Below are positions 25,485 through 35,687 of a DNA stretch of 64,000 bases, in pieces; positions within the stretch are counted from its first letter, which is position 1, and every line of letters starts with the position of its first letter. Under the pieces are notes generated by a model. That model was not told where the DNA came from and did not search any database. It saw only the letters and a program-made list of their open reading frames with translations. The stretch lies in the NCBI RefSeq assembly GCF_002865585.1, contig NZ_CP025581.1:3286001-3350000 (forward strand). Reading direction: 5' to 3'. Source of the DNA: Nocardioides houyundeii. Lineage in GTDB: Bacteria; Actinomycetota; Actinomycetes; Propionibacteriales; Nocardioidaceae. The translations under genes and the position numbers were made by a program.

Positions 25485-25994
25485 TTAGGGGTGAGGGTCG
25501 GACTTCGGGACGCGACACGCGCGCTCGAGCAACTTGCCGGTAATAAGTATGCCCGCGGCGCCTGCCGCAGCGACCAGGGAACGGACCATTCGGGTCTGCG
25601 CCAGCTCGGCCGAGGAGCCGAGCCAGGAGACCGCGTAGCCGACGTAGCAGCCGGCGACCAGCGCCCCGACCAGCATGCAGGCCCGGGCCAGCACCAGCCG
25701 GTTGACCGCCCGGCGCGCCTCGAGGTGCTCGCGACGCACGTGCACCGCCCGCCAGGTGACCAGGGCCAGACCGCCGAGGATGGCGGTCACGAAGAAGAGG
25801 ACCGCTCCCTGGGTCCAGCCCACCACCGGTGCGGTACCGCTCATCTGCTCCGCGATCGGGTGCCAGGCCCAGCCGCCGGCCAGACCGAGCACGATGGCCG
25901 CGACGACCGGACCGGGGCCCAGCGGAGCCAGCCGCCCGGGGGGCGTCGACTCCGGCTCGGGCGCCTCGGGCGGCGGCTCGGAAGAGTCCCTCAC
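25485..25994 (-). CDS. DUF3180 family membrane protein
   Basis: 169 residues with a Pro/Glu-rich N-terminus of about 28 residues and then four membrane helices (about 30-48, 60-80, 105-125, 135-155). DUF3180 proteins follow folK in many actinobacteria; their role is unknown. The GTG start at 25994 lies 9 bases after the folK stop, so it belongs to the fol operon. Confidence 0.85.
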   Translation of the reverse strand: MRDSSEPPPEAPEPESTPPGRLAPLGPGPVVAAIVLGLAGGWAWHPIAEQMSGTAPVVGWTQGAVLFFVTAILGGLALVTWRAVHVRREHLEARRAVNRLVLARACMLVGALVAGCYVGYAVSWLGSSAELAQTRMVRSLVAAAGAAGILITGKLLERACRVPKSDPHP

Positions 25995-26003
25995 CGGCGT
26001 GCC

Positions 26004-26573
26004 CTACTGCAGCTCGAGGCTGAGGTCCTCGCGCCTGGTGACGCCGGACAGGTCCAGCTTGTCCAGCAGCTGGGCCACGGGACCGTGGTCCAGCAGCACG
26101 GCGTCGGGCTCGAGGTCGTGCCAGGGCTTGAGGACGAAGCCGCGCTCGTGGGCACGGGGGTGCGGCAGCACCAGCAGGTCGTCGTCGGCGCGGCGGTCGC
26201 CGACCTGGATCAGGTCGACGTCGAGGGTCCGGGGGGCGTTGCGCACGTCGCCGCGCTCGCGGCCGAAGGCGGACTCGATGGCCAGCGCCCGCTCCATCAG
26301 GCGGTGCGCGGGCAGCGTGGTGTCGAGCAGCACGATCACGTTCAGGTAGGGCTTGGCCTCGGCGGGCGAGTCGACCGGGGCGGTCTCGTAGACGCCGGAG
26401 ACGCTGGTCAGCCACACCTCGGGGGTGTCCGCCATGGCGTCGAGCGCGCCCTGCAGCGCGGTCAGGCGCTCTCCGAGGTTCGAGCCCAGGGCGACGACCA
26501 CCCGACGGATGGGGTGCATCTCGCCGGTCAGGGAGTCGGCGTCGACGATGTGGGGATTGGGGGTCTCGGTCAC
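26004..26573 (-). CDS. folK: 2-amino-4-hydroxy-6-hydroxymethyldihydropteridine diphosphokinase FolK
   Basis: 189 residues. It transfers pyrophosphate from ATP to 6-hydroxymethyl-dihydropterin. VVALGSNLGERL opens the fold and RNAPRTLDVDLIQ carries the metal-binding DxD; LPHPRAHERGFVL follows. The N-terminal 24 residues before MHPIRRVVV are extra. The GTG at 26573 overlaps the folB stop (GTGA). Confidence 0.96.
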   Translation of the reverse strand: MTETPNPHIVDADSLTGEMHPIRRVVVALGSNLGERLTALQGALDAMADTPEVWLTSVSGVYETAPVDSPAEAKPYLNVIVLLDTTLPAHRLMERALAIESAFGRERGDVRNAPRTLDVDLIQVGDRRADDDLLVLPHPRAHERGFVLKPWHDLEPDAVLLDHGPVAQLLDKLDLSGVTRREDLSLELQ

Positions 26574-26941
26574 GAGTCGGTCCTCTTGTTCCTGGTGATG
26601 GTCAGCGCCACGTCCCGAAACGTGGCGTCGATGGGTGCATCCGGCTTGTGGACGGTCACCCGCGCCCATTCAACACGGTCGTCGCCGAGGGCGACATTCG
26701 CGAGCCGGTCAGCGAGCCTCTCGATCAGGTCGACCGGATCGGTCTCCACCGCGGTCTTGACCTTGGCCACGAGACTTCCGTAGTCCACGGTGTCCCGCAA
26801 GTCGTCCGAGGCAGCCGCCGGAGCGGTGTCCAGGCCGAGCGTGAGGTCGATGATGAACACCTGGCCCTCGCGCCGTTCGAAGTCGAAGACGCCGTGGTGG
26901 CCGAAGGCCTCGATCCCTGCGATGGTCAGCTCGTCACTCAT
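26570..26941 (-). CDS. folB: Dihydroneopterin aldolase FolB
   Basis: 123 residues. It cleaves dihydroneopterin to 6-hydroxymethyl-dihydropterin and glycolaldehyde. The family motif GIEAFGHHGVFDFER is near the N-terminus, the central VDYGSLV and the substrate-site LIERLADRLA are present, and the catalytic Lys lies in VTVHKPDAPI. I chose the ATG at 26941 because it overlaps the folP stop; an upstream in-frame ATG at 26968 would lie inside folP. Confidence 0.95.
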   Translation of the reverse strand: MSDELTIAGIEAFGHHGVFDFERREGQVFIIDLTLGLDTAPAAASDDLRDTVDYGSLVAKVKTAVETDPVDLIERLADRLANVALGDDRVEWARVTVHKPDAPIDATFRDVALTITRNKRTDS

Positions 26942-27777
26942 CCCTGCTCCTGAGTCAGTCTCTGCCACACGGCCAGCGCGTCTGCGGTGGCACGCACGTC
27001 GTGCACGCGGAGCGCCCAGACGCCCCGCTCGGCCAGCAGCACCGCGAGCGCCACCCCGGCGTGCTCCCGCTGGTCCACCGCGCGTACGCCGTCCGGCCCG
27101 GCGAGGAGCTGCCCGAGGAACGCCTTGCGGCTGGCACCGACCAGGACGGGCCGTCCCAGGGCCTGGAGCTGCGCGAGGCCGGCGAGCAGCTCCCAGTTCT
27201 GCTCCGTGGTCTTGGCGAAGCCGAGGCCGGGATCCAGGACCACCCTCGACTCCGGCACCCCGGCCTCGACCAGGGCCTCCAGGCGAGCCTCGAGCTCGCG
27301 GCAGACGCCGGCCACGACGCCGTCGCGGTAGCTGGTGAACTGCGTCATGTGGTGGGCGTGGGCGCGCCAGTGCATCGCCACGTAGGTGGCCCGCGAGCCG
27401 GCGATCACCTCGAGCATCCCGGGGTCGGCCAGGCCGCCGCTCACGTCGTTGACGATGGTGGCGCCGGCGTCCAGCGCGGCGGCGGCCACCTCGGCGCGCA
27501 TGGTGTCCACCGAGACCACCGCCCCGGCGGCGGCGAGGTCGGCGATGACGGGCACCACCCGGTCGAGCTCCTCGGCCACCAGCGGCCTGGTGGCCCCCGG
27601 CCGGGTCGACTCGCCCCCGATGTCCAGGATGTCGGCGCCGTGCTCGAGCAGCTCACGACCGTGCGCCACGGCCGAGGCGTGGTCGTCCCAGCGGCCACCG
27701 TCGGAGAAGGAGTCCGGGGTCACGTTGACCACGCCCATGACCAGCGGTCGACCGCCCCGGTCCGAAGAGAGGGTCAC
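26938..27777 (-). CDS. folP: Dihydropteroate synthase FolP
   Basis: 279 residues. It condenses p-aminobenzoate with the pterin pyrophosphate and is the sulfonamide target. The motifs are intact: [42 protein letters not shown] and GASRKAFLG. The GTG start at 27777 overlaps the folE stop. It is one of four consecutive folate genes (E-P-B-K) linked by 4-base overlaps. Confidence 0.97.
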   Translation of the reverse strand: MTLSSDRGGRPLVMGVVNVTPDSFSDGGRWDDHASAVAHGRELLEHGADILDIGGESTRPGATRPLVAEELDRVVPVIADLAAAGAVVSVDTMRAEVAAAALDAGATIVNDVSGGLADPGMLEVIAGSRATYVAMHWRAHAHHMTQFTSYRDGVVAGVCRELEARLEALVEAGVPESRVVLDPGLGFAKTTEQNWELLAGLAQLQALGRPVLVGASRKAFLGQLLAGPDGVRAVDQREHAGVALAVLLAERGVWALRVHDVRATADALAVWQRLTQEQG

Positions 27778-28391
27778 CGGGTCCCGGACCGGATGAGGGC
27801 CATCGCCTCCGAGCGGGTCGCCGCGTTGTGCATGATGCCGCGGACCGCGGAGGTGATGGTGCGGGCTCCGGCCTTGCGCACCCCGCGCATGGTCATGCAC
27901 AGGTGCTCCGCCTCGATCACCACGATCACCCCGCGGGCCTCCAGGAGCTCCACCATGGCGTCGGCGACCTGGGTGGTGAGCCGCTCCTGGACCTGGGGTC
28001 GCTTGGCGAAGACGTCGACGAGGCGGGCCAGCTTGGACAGGCCGGTGATCTTGCCCGACTCCGCCGGGATGTACCCGACGTGGGCCACCCCGGTGAAGGG
28101 CACCAGGTGGTGCTCGCACATGGACCACAGCTCGATGTCGCGGACCAGCACCATCTCGTCGTGCCCGATGTCGAAGGTGGTGGTCAGCACGTCCTCGGGG
28201 GTCTGGCGCAGTCCCTGGGTGAGCTCGGCGTAGGCACGGGCCACCCGAGCCGGGGTCTCCCGCAGGCCCTCGCGGTCGACGTCCTCGCCGATGGCGGCCA
28301 GCAGCTCGCGCACCGCTGCCTCGGCTCGTGCGTGGTCGAACTCCGGGACGTCGGCCGCATCGCGTGCCGCGAGCCCGATGCGGTCGGTCAC
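27774..28391 (-). CDS. folE: GTP cyclohydrolase I FolE
   Basis: 205 residues. It makes dihydroneopterin triphosphate from GTP and forms a decamer. Zinc and catalytic residues are in [12 protein letters not shown] and [24 protein letters not shown] is the family signature. The GTG at 28391 overlaps the ftsH stop (GTGA), so folate synthesis is translationally coupled to ftsH. Confidence 0.97.
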   Translation of the reverse strand: MTDRIGLAARDAADVPEFDHARAEAAVRELLAAIGEDVDREGLRETPARVARAYAELTQGLRQTPEDVLTTTFDIGHDEMVLVRDIELWSMCEHHLVPFTGVAHVGYIPAESGKITGLSKLARLVDVFAKRPQVQERLTTQVADAMVELLEARGVIVVIEAEHLCMTMRGVRKAGARTITSAVRGIMHNAATRSEAMALIRSGTR

Positions 28392-30450
28392 GTGGACGGG
28401 GTGGGAGGTTGGGGGGTGCTGCCGCCGGGCTCCACGCCACCGTGGATGTCGCCACCGCTGCTGGGCGGGGTGAGGATCACGCCGCCCTCGCCCTCGGGCA
28501 TGGTCACACCGTTGGCACCGGCGCGGGCGCGGTCGCGGATCTCCTGCGGGACCTCCACGGGCGGGATGTCCGAGGGGGTGCGCTGCGGCGAGCCGGTCCA
28601 GGCCGGACGGGTGGGCCGGCGACGCAGCGGCTCGAAGACCCGCGCGATCTCGGCCTTGTCCAGCGTCTCCTTGTCCATCAGCTCCAGCACCAGGGCGTCG
28701 AGGACGTCCCGGTTCTCCTCCAGGATGTCGAAGGCCTCCTGGTGGGCGTTGGCCAGCAGCTTCTTGGTCTCGTCGTCGACCGCCGCCGCGACGTCCTCGG
28801 AGTAGTTGCGCTGGTGTCCCATGTCGCGACCCAGGAAGGGCTCGCCCTGGGTGTCGCCGAGCTTGATGGCACCCAGGCGCTCGGTCATGCCGTACTGGGT
28901 GACCATGGCCCGGGCCAGGCTGGTGGCCTTCTCGATGTCGTTGCCCGCCCCGGTGGTGGGGTCGTGGAAGACCATCTCCTCCGCGGCGCGGCCGCCCAGC
29001 ATGTAGGCGAGCTTGTCGAGCATCTCGCTGCGCGTGGTGGAGTACTTGTCCTCGTCGGGCAGCACCATCGTGTAGCCCAAAGCCCGCCCGCGCGGCAGGA
29101 TCGTCACCTTGTGCACGGGGTCGGTGCCCGGCAGCGCCGCCGCCACCAGGGCGTGGCCGCCCTCGTGGTAGGCGGTGATGAGCTTCTCCTTCTCGCCCAT
29201 CAGCCTGGTGCGTCGCTGCGGACCCGCGATCACGCGGTCGATCGCCTCGTCGAGGGTCTCGTTGGTGATCATCTTCTGGTTGGTGCGGGCGGTCAGCAGG
29301 GCCGCCTCGTTGAGCACGTTGGCCAGGTCGGCACCGGTGAAGCCGGGGTACGGCGGGCCACGCTGATCAGGTCGATGTCGGGTGACATCGGCTTGCCGCG
29401 CGAGTGCACCTTGAGGATCATGTGGCGGCCGTTGAGGTCCGGGGCGTCGACCTGGATCTGCCGGTCGAAGCGGCCCGGGCGCAGCAGCGCGGGGTCGAGC
29501 ACGTCGGGACGGTTGGTCGCCGCGATCAGGATGACCCCGCCGCGGACGTCGAACCCGTCCATCTCCACCAGCAGCTGGTTGAGCGTCTGCTCCCGCTCGT
29601 CGTGGCCGCCGCCCATGCCGGCACCGCGGTGCCGTCCGACGGCGTCGATCTCGTCGATGAAGACGATCGCGGGGGCGTTCTCCTTGGCCTGCTCGAACAG
29701 GTCGCGCACGCGGGAGGCGCCGACACCGACGAACATCTCCACGAAGTCGGAGCCGGAGATGGAGTAGAACGGCACGCCGGCCTCACCGGCCACCGCGCGG
29801 GCCAGCAGCGTCTTTCCGGTGCCGGGCGGGCCGTAGAGCAGCACACCCTTGGGGATCTTGGCGCCCACGGCCTGGAACTTGGCGGGCTCCTGGAGGAACT
29901 CCTTGATCTCGCCGAGCTCCTCGATGGCCTCCTCGCAGCCCGCGACGTCACCGAAGGTCGACTTGGGCATGTCCTTGGAGATGAGCTTGGCCTTGCTCTT
30001 GCCGAACTGCATGACTCCGCGGCCGCCGCCGCCCTGGGCCTGGTTCATCAGGAAGATGAACAGCAGCACGATCAGCGCGAAGGGCAGCAGGGTGATCAGG
30101 ATGGAGCCGAGCACGCTGGGCTGGGGGACCTCGGTGGTGTACTCCTTGATGTTCCCCTCGTCCACCTGCTTCTGGACCGCCTCCTCGATGCCGTCCTGGG
30201 TCCCGTCGAGCCAGTAGGCCACCACCTTGTCCGACCCCTTGCGGGCGCCGTCGTCCAGTGTCGCGCGGATCTCCTGGTCACCGTCGACGAAGGTGACCTC
30301 GTCGACCTTGCCGTCGGCGATGTAGGCGTTCATCTCCGAGGTGGTGATCTCGTCGTACCCGTCGTTGGGCGCGAGGAACTGAATGGCCAGCAGAACGCCG
30401 AGTGCGGCGATGACCATCCACAGCCAAGGACCCTTGAAAATACGCTTCAC
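28388..30450 (-). CDS. ftsH: ATP-dependent zinc metalloprotease FtsH (one apparent frameshift)
   Basis: About 687 residues when repaired. This membrane AAA+ protease degrades misassembled membrane proteins. The helix at about 8-25 and a second at about 115-135 flank an extracytoplasmic domain; then Walker A GPPGTGKT, Walker B FIDEID, second-region RPGRFDRQ and the zinc motif HEGGH. The C-terminus is Pro-rich. The frame breaks inside [17 protein letters not shown]: one base is missing from the C/G run at 29343-29348, and adding it joins the two parts perfectly. A sequencing deletion is the likely cause. The start is GTG at 30450 after GGAAAG. Confidence 0.93.
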
Positions 30451-30521
30451 GGACTTCTTTCCAGATGGGGGCGAGCGGAGTACTTCGAACTGAAACGGTA
30501 CCTGTCCGACCCCAGCGTGCT

Positions 30522-31073
30522 CTAGGAGTAGACGTGCGGGGCCAGGGTGCCGATGTCGCGCAGGTTGCGGTACCGCTCCTTGTAGTCCAGGCCGTAGCCG
30601 ACCACGAACTCGTTGGGGATGTCCCACCCGACGTACTTCGGCTCCACCGGCATGGCGAGCGCCTCCGGCTTGCGCAGCAGGGTCGCGATCTCGATGGAGG
30701 CGGGGTTGCGGGTGCTGAGGCTGTTGACCAGCCAGCTGAGGGTGAGGCCGGTGTCGATGATCTCGTCCACGATCAGCACGTGCCGGCCGCTGATGTCGGT
30801 GTCGAGGTCCTTGAGGATCCGCACCACGCCACTGGACTTGGTGCCGGCGCCGTAGGAGCTGATCGCCATCCAGTCCATCTCGACGTGGATCGGCAGCGCG
30901 CGGGCGAGGTCGGCCATCACCATCACCGCACCGCGGAGCACACCGACCATCAGGACGTCGCGGCCCTCGTAGTCGGCGGCGATCTGCTGGGCCATCTCGC
31001 GGAGCCGATCCTGGATGTCGGCCTCGGTGAAGAGGACGTTGACCAGATCGTTCTCGACGTGGGTCGATTCCAT
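30522..31073 (-). CDS. hpt: Hypoxanthine phosphoribosyltransferase
   Basis: 183 residues. It salvages hypoxanthine/guanine with PRPP. The PRPP-binding motif is [14 protein letters not shown], and [17 protein letters not shown] and the flexible-loop region [12 protein letters not shown] are typical. It lies between tilS and ftsH, the usual order. A minus-strand TATTGT box ends 7 bases before the ATG, so a leaderless transcript can start here as well as read-through from tilS. Confidence 0.96.
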   Translation of the reverse strand: MESTHVENDLVNVLFTEADIQDRLREMAQQIAADYEGRDVLMVGVLRGAVMVMADLARALPIHVEMDWMAISSYGAGTKSSGVVRILKDLDTDISGRHVLIVDEIIDTGLTLSWLVNSLSTRNPASIEIATLLRKPEALAMPVEPKYVGWDIPNEFVVGYGLDYKERYRNLRDIGTLAPHVYS

Positions 31074-31080
31074 GCGGCGG

Positions 31081-31086
31081 ACAATA
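31081..31086 (-). promoter_or_regulatory. -10 box of a leaderless hpt transcript
   Basis: Minus-strand TATTGT ends 7 bases before the hpt ATG; no Shine-Dalgarno is visible in the gap to tilS. Confidence 0.5.
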
Positions 31087-31103
31087 CCTTGCAGCGCTGC
31101 TGC

Positions 31104-32078
31104 TCAGTCCGTCCGCTCGAAGACCACCGCGTCCTGGCGACGCAAGCCCCGCACGTGGCCGGGAAGGTCGATCCACTTCTGCCCGTGCCAGCCGGTGACC
31201 AGGGCGTCCAGGGCCAGCACGTGGCCGGAGAAGAGCTCCGCGTCCAGCGCCCCGGCGCGCAGCGCGGCCAGTCGCAGCACCCGACGGCGTACGGCGGCCG
31301 GCTGGGCGGCCAGCACGGCCACCGCGAGGGCGTCCGGGTCGGCGAGCGCGCTCGCGGCGATCTCGTCCAGGGCCTCCATGTCGGTGCGCAGCGAGTCCGC
31401 GGTGCGGGCCAGCGTCTCGGCGACCCCGGGGCCGAGCTCGCGCTCCAGCACCGGCAGCACGTCGTGGCGCACCCGCGCCCGCAGGAACCGCGGGTCGGTG
31501 TTGTGCGGGTCGCGCCAGAACTCCAGGCCCTGGGCCGCGCACGCCGCCTCCGTGTCCGAGCGACGCAGGTCCAGCAGCGGGCGCAGGTAGCGGCCGAACC
31601 CCCGGCGCATGCCGGCGATGGAGCGTCCACCGCTGCCCCGGGCCAGTCCCATCAGCACGGTCTCGGCCTGGTCGTCGAGGGTGTGGCCGAGCAGGACCGC
31701 CGCGGCGGCGAACCGCTCGGCGACCTGGTCCAGCACGGCGTACCGGGCCTCGCGGGCCGCCGCCTCCGGGCCGCTGCCCTCGCCATCGACGCGCACCCGG
31801 ATCCCGACGGTCTCGGCCACCCCGAGCTCGGCCATCTGCTCGACCACGCGGGCGGCCTGGGCCTGCGACCCCTCCTGCAGCCCGTGGTCCACGGTGACCC
31901 CCACGACCTGCCAGGGCCGGTCCCGGGCCTCGAAGACCGTGGCGGCGAGCAGGGCCAGCGAGTCCGCCCCGCCGCTGCAGGCCACCAGCACGGGGGCACC
32001 GACGTCCACGGCGGGCGCGTCGGCCAGGGCACGGCGTACCGCCAGGCGCACCGCGGCGACCGCGGGATGGGGACCCAT
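31104..32078 (-). CDS. tilS: tRNA(Ile)-lysidine synthetase TilS
   Basis: 324 residues. It modifies C34 of the AUA-reading tRNA-Ile with lysine. The PP-loop ATP site is [16 protein letters not shown] at about 29-44; [20 protein letters not shown] carries further conserved residues. The short C-terminal domain is normal for actinobacteria. The ATG lies 6 bases after the stop of the DUF2342 gene, within the dacB-to-folK series. Confidence 0.96.
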   Translation of the reverse strand: MGPHPAVAAVRLAVRRALADAPAVDVGAPVLVACSGGADSLALLAATVFEARDRPWQVVGVTVDHGLQEGSQAQAARVVEQMAELGVAETVGIRVRVDGEGSGPEAAAREARYAVLDQVAERFAAAAVLLGHTLDDQAETVLMGLARGSGGRSIAGMRRGFGRYLRPLLDLRRSDTEAACAAQGLEFWRDPHNTDPRFLRARVRHDVLPVLERELGPGVAETLARTADSLRTDMEALDEIAASALADPDALAVAVLAAQPAAVRRRVLRLAALRAGALDAELFSGHVLALDALVTGWHGQKWIDLPGHVRGLRRQDAVVFERTD

Positions 32079-32084
32079 CGCCGG

Positions 32085-33143
32085 TCAGCCGTGGACGCGG
32101 GAGATCCAGGCCTGCGGCTGGTGGATCTCGTCCTTGGTCGGCAGGTTCGCCGGCTCGGCCCAGACGGCGTTGAAGTCGGCCATGCCGACCTTGTCGACCA
32201 CCTGGCGGACGAACGCGGCGCCGTCGCGGTACTGCGCCATCTTGGCGTCCAGCCCCAGCAGTCGACGGAGCAGCCGGTCCAGGGTCCCGACGCCGCCGCG
32301 GCGCACGTTGAACTTCTTCCTGATCGCCGACACCGACGGGATCACGCTGGGACCCACCCCGTCCATCACCACGTCGGCGTGGCCCTCCAGCAGCGACATC
32401 ACGCCGGTGACCTGGTCCAGGACGGCGCGCTGCTCCGGCGTGCCGAGCACACCCATCAGCCCCGCGCCACCCTCGCGGGCGCCGCGCACCAGCTCCGAGG
32501 CGCGGCGCACCAGGTCGGTGAGGACCACGTCGGGCTCCACCGTGCCGGTGATCTGCGACATCAGGGAGAACAGGTGCTCGCGCATCCAGGGCACGGCGGT
32601 GAACTGCACCCGGTGCGTCTCCTCGTGCAGGCAGACCCAGAGCCGGAAGTCGTGGGGGTCGGCGCCGATCTCGCGCTCCACGGCGACCACGTTGGGAGCC
32701 ACCAGCAGCAGCCGTCCGGAGGGGGCGAAGAACGGGTCGAACTGCCCCAGCACCTTGCCGCCGAGGAAGCCGAGCAGCAGCCCGACCTCGGCGCCGGTGA
32801 CCCGGGACCCCACGGCGTGGCCGAACCCGCCGGGTGCGCTCTTGCCGGTCATCAGCTTGCCGGCGAGCGGCTCGATGATGGTGGCGAAGCCGTCGGCGTT
32901 GGCCTGCACCCACCCGGCGCGGTCGACGACCAGCACCGGCGCCGTGGCGGAGCCGGCCTCGAGCCCGGTGAAGTCGCGGACCAGCCCGGTGGAGCGGGTG
33001 GCGCCGGCGCGCAGCTCGGCCACCACGGCGTCCGCCTGCCCGGCCCCGATCTCGGGGCCGTCGCCCGCCACCCGGGAGCCGACCCGGACCGCGAGGTCCC
33101 AGTCGATCATCGGGGTGCCGCCCTGCGGTGCGTCCTGGCTCAT
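32085..33143 (-). CDS. DUF2342 zinc-dependent metalloprotease-like protein
   Basis: 352 residues with a gluzincin-like HEETH motif ([12 protein letters not shown]) at about residue 169 and a downstream [10 protein letters not shown] that could supply the third zinc ligand. These proteins are annotated either as zinc-dependent metalloproteases or as coenzyme-F420-associated proteins; neither role is established. No signal peptide is seen. It lies between dacB and tilS, as in related genomes. Confidence 0.88.
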   Translation of the reverse strand: MSQDAPQGGTPMIDWDLAVRVGSRVAGDGPEIGAGQADAVVAELRAGATRSTGLVRDFTGLEAGSATAPVLVVDRAGWVQANADGFATIIEPLAGKLMTGKSAPGGFGHAVGSRVTGAEVGLLLGFLGGKVLGQFDPFFAPSGRLLLVAPNVVAVEREIGADPHDFRLWVCLHEETHRVQFTAVPWMREHLFSLMSQITGTVEPDVVLTDLVRRASELVRGAREGGAGLMGVLGTPEQRAVLDQVTGVMSLLEGHADVVMDGVGPSVIPSVSAIRKKFNVRRGGVGTLDRLLRRLLGLDAKMAQYRDGAAFVRQVVDKVGMADFNAVWAEPANLPTKDEIHQPQAWISRVHG

Positions 33144-33152
33144 GCAGCGACC

Positions 33153-34610
33153 CTAGCCAACGGCCCGGCACCGGCACCCGGCCAACGAGGCGGCCGCCCG
33201 GTCCAGGGCCTCGCGCGCGTCCAGGGTGGACTCGGCCGCCACCTGGTCGGCGGCCAGCACGAACGCCATCGGCGTGCCGTCGAGGTCGGTGGCCAGCCCG
33301 GCCAGGGCGTGCACGCCGGTCAGAGTGCCGGTCTTGGCCCGCACCCGCCCCGGTCCCGCCGGGTCGCCGTCGACGAAGCGCCAGGTCAGCGAGCCGGAGA
33401 AGCCGGCCACCGGCAGTCCCTCGACCACCGCCCGCAGCTCGGGGTGGTCCGGCGAGGCGGCCAGCCGGATCGCGGCGAGGAGCGTCTCGGGGCGCACCCG
33501 GTTCTCGCGCGAGAGCCCGGACCCGTCGTACACCTGGTCGGCGGAGACGTCGACCCCGAGCGCGGCCAGCGTGGACAGCACGCCGGCGGTCCCCGCGGCG
33601 GACGACCCCTCCCCCGTGGTGGCCAGCCCGACGTGGCGCGTCACCACCTCGGCCGCCTCGTTGTCGCTCACCTCGATCAGCCGCTGCACCACCTGGTCCA
33701 GCGGTGCCGAGGTGACCTCGGCCAGCTCGGGCGCGGCAGCGGAGGCCGTCACCTGACTGGGCGCCCCGGCCACCCGTACCCCGGCGTCGGCCAGCGCGGA
33801 GGCGAACCGCTCGGCGGCGACGCGGGCCGGGTCGCCCACCCGTCCGTCGCCCTCCTCGTCACGGCCGCCGTCGACCCACAGCGAGGTGATCGGCGCGACG
33901 ATCTCGTCCGGCACGTAGTCCGGCTGCCAGTGCGGGTTGTCCGCCGGCCCCGAGAACAGGGAGGTGTCGTAGCTCAGGCGCACCTTGCGCCGCGGGCGGT
34001 CGCCGGCCAGCAGCGCCTCGGCGGTCTCCCGGGCCAGGGTCACCACGTCCGCCTGGTCGGGCTGGCCCCCGTCGGCCACCGGCTCGCTGGCCAGGTAGGG
34101 ATCTCCTCCGCCCACCAGCACGATGTCGCGGGGTCGCTCGCCCTGGACCACCCGGGTGGAGAACGTGGCCTCGGGACCGAGCGCCTCCAGGGCCGCCACC
34201 GCGGTGAGCAGCTTGGTGGTGGAGGCCGGCACCACGGTCCCACTCCCCCGGGAGTACGCCGGGGCGCTGCCCGCAAGGTCGGCCACCAGCGCGACGACGT
34301 GCCCGCCCAGGTCGTCCTGGCGCAACGGCCCGCGCAGGGCGCGCCGGACCGCACCCTGGTCCAGCGGGGCGACCAGGGCGGGTGCGACCGTCTTGACCGG
34401 GGCCGGCTCGGGCAGGGCCAGACCCGCTGGCGGCTCGGCTGCCGGGCTGGACGGGGCGTCCCACCCGAGATGGCGGGGACCCCAGTCGCCCCTGTCCGCG
34501 GCGACGCCCGCCGAGAGCAACGCCAGGACCAGCAGCACCGGGAGCCAGTGCGCGACCCGACCCGGGCCGCGATAGCGGGCTCGAGTGTGTCCTACGTCAC
34601 GTCTTGGCAC
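33153..34610 (-). CDS. dacB: D-alanyl-D-alanine carboxypeptidase/endopeptidase (PBP4/DacB type)
   Basis: 485 residues. It trims peptidoglycan peptides outside the membrane. One N-terminal helix (about 20-38, [18 protein letters not shown]) anchors or exports it. The serine-protease-type motifs are present: SxxK in [10 protein letters not shown], SxN in EVSDNEAAE and KTG in [15 protein letters not shown] and WVDGGRDE are typical S13-family landmarks. The GTG at 34610 follows GGGAGGA at 8 bases. It heads the series through DUF2342 and tilS and is divergent from ppa. Confidence 0.95.
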   Translation of the reverse strand: MPRRDVGHTRARYRGPGRVAHWLPVLLVLALLSAGVAADRGDWGPRHLGWDAPSSPAAEPPAGLALPEPAPVKTVAPALVAPLDQGAVRRALRGPLRQDDLGGHVVALVADLAGSAPAYSRGSGTVVPASTTKLLTAVAALEALGPEATFSTRVVQGERPRDIVLVGGGDPYLASEPVADGGQPDQADVVTLARETAEALLAGDRPRRKVRLSYDTSLFSGPADNPHWQPDYVPDEIVAPITSLWVDGGRDEEGDGRVGDPARVAAERFASALADAGVRVAGAPSQVTASAAAPELAEVTSAPLDQVVQRLIEVSDNEAAEVVTRHVGLATTGEGSSAAGTAGVLSTLAALGVDVSADQVYDGSGLSRENRVRPETLLAAIRLAASPDHPELRAVVEGLPVAGFSGSLTWRFVDGDPAGPGRVRAKTGTLTGVHALAGLATDLDGTPMAFVLAADQVAAESTLDAREALDRAAASLAGCRCRAVG

Positions 34611-34654
34611 CTGTGAGTTCCTCCCGAGTGTGTGTACGCGGCCATTGTGCGCGA

Positions 34655-34711
34655 CACTGACCCCCATCAGTGCCTTCGGCCTGCTTTCTCGTGGCGGACG
34701 CTGACCCCCAT
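34655..34711. promoter_or_regulatory. Repeated CTGACCCCCAT motif in the dacB-ppa divergent region
   Basis: The 11-mer CTGACCCCCAT occurs at 34657-34667 and 34701-34711, 44 bases apart, about four helical turns. The first copy sits in an inverted repeat CACTGA-CCCCCA-TCAGTG (34655-34672). The arrangement suggests a shared regulator site for ppa, dacB or both. No regulator is identified. Confidence 0.45.
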
Positions 34712-34739
34712 ACACGCGATGATGACGAGGTGAAGTGAC

Positions 34740-35279
34740 GTGCTGGAGTTCGACGTGCTGGTCGAGATCCCCAAGGGCGAGCGCAACAAGTACGAGGTCG
34801 ACCACGAGTCGGGGCGCCTCCGTCTCGACCGGATGCTCTTCACGTCGACGGCCTACCCGGCCGACTACGGCTACATCGAGAACACCCTCGGCCAGGACGG
34901 CGACCCGCTGGACGCCCTGGTCATCCTCGGCAACCCGACGTTCCCCGGCTGCCTGATCGCCTGCCGCGCCATCGGCATGTTCCGGATGACCGACGAGGCC
35001 GGCGGCGACGACAAGGTCCTCTGCGTGCCGGCCCACGACCCGCGGATGCAGCACCTGCAGGACATCGGTGACGTCTCCAAGTTCGACCGCCTGGAGATCC
35101 AGCACTTCTTCGAGGTCTACAAGGACCTCGAGCCCGGCAAGTCCGTCGAAGGTGCCGACTGGGTCGGTCGCGAGGAGGCGATCGCCGAGGTGCACGCCTC
35201 GTTCGAGCGCTTCAAGACCGAGGGACACGGGAACGACGTGGCCAACCTCGCCGACGACAGCCTGGGCGAGCACGCCTGA
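34740..35279 (+). CDS. ppa: Inorganic pyrophosphatase
   Basis: 179 residues, a family I soluble pyrophosphatase. It hydrolyses pyrophosphate released by biosynthesis. The Mg-binding signature is GDPLDALV; substrate contacts are in [13 protein letters not shown] and [12 protein letters not shown]. The GTG at 34740 follows GAGG at 8-9 bases. It is monocistronic and ends at a very strong palindromic terminator. Confidence 0.97.
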   Translation: MLEFDVLVEIPKGERNKYEVDHESGRLRLDRMLFTSTAYPADYGYIENTLGQDGDPLDALVILGNPTFPGCLIACRAIGMFRMTDEAGGDDKVLCVPAHDPRMQHLQDIGDVSKFDRLEIQHFFEVYKDLEPGKSVEGADWVGREEAIAEVHASFERFKTEGHGNDVANLADDSLGEHA

Positions 35280-35687
35280 CGCACGCCCACCAGCACGCGA
35301 CGCGGACGCCCTGACTCGTACGAGTCAGGGCGTTCGTGGCTTCACCGTGTTCGCGCTCGCCCGTCGGCCAGTCAGCCGAGCACAGTCGCCGCTGAGCCGC
35401 CAGCATCGCCTCGAGCTGCGCGAAGTCGTTCGAGAACACCACCACCTCCGCGACCGGCTGACTCCAGGTGGCCTCCGGTATCACCACCACCCTGCGCCAC
35501 CTGTCGCGTGCTCCGGCTCCCCCGGCGCGCACTCCCAGCCGCGGCCTGACCCGCGCGGAGTGCGGCGCATGCGGATGCTCGTGGGGCTGGACGCTGAGCG
35601 CGGTCACTGCTCTGCAGGCCCCAGCATCAGCACGATCTCGGATCTCGGTTACTTGGTGAGCTCAAATTCGGCATAACCGGGTGGCTC
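35280..35687. other. 408-bp stretch without a convincing gene
   Basis: After the ppa terminator I see no well-supported gene. A 131-codon minus-strand frame (35212-35607) contains a protein-like segment (VAEVVVFSNDFAQLEAMLAAQRRL), but its 3' part runs through the terminator and into ppa, so at most it is a remnant. G+C falls toward the right end (about 35630-35690). Confidence 0.5.
35306..35333 (+). terminator. Perfect 28-bp palindrome, ppa terminator
   Basis: ACGCCCTGACTCGT followed by its exact reverse complement forms a 12-bp stem with a 4-base loop, 27 bases after the ppa stop. Being fully symmetric, it would work in both directions. Confidence 0.8.

Noticed and set aside
30465..34616. 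1383-codon plus-strand open frame
   Set aside because: It lies wholly antisense to hpt, tilS, the DUF2342 gene and dacB, which have clear family motifs; long empty frames opposite genes are expected at this G+C.
35212..35607. 131-codon minus-strand frame with a protein-like middle
   Set aside because: Its 3' part passes through the perfect palindromic terminator and into ppa; kept only as a possible remnant in the gap description.
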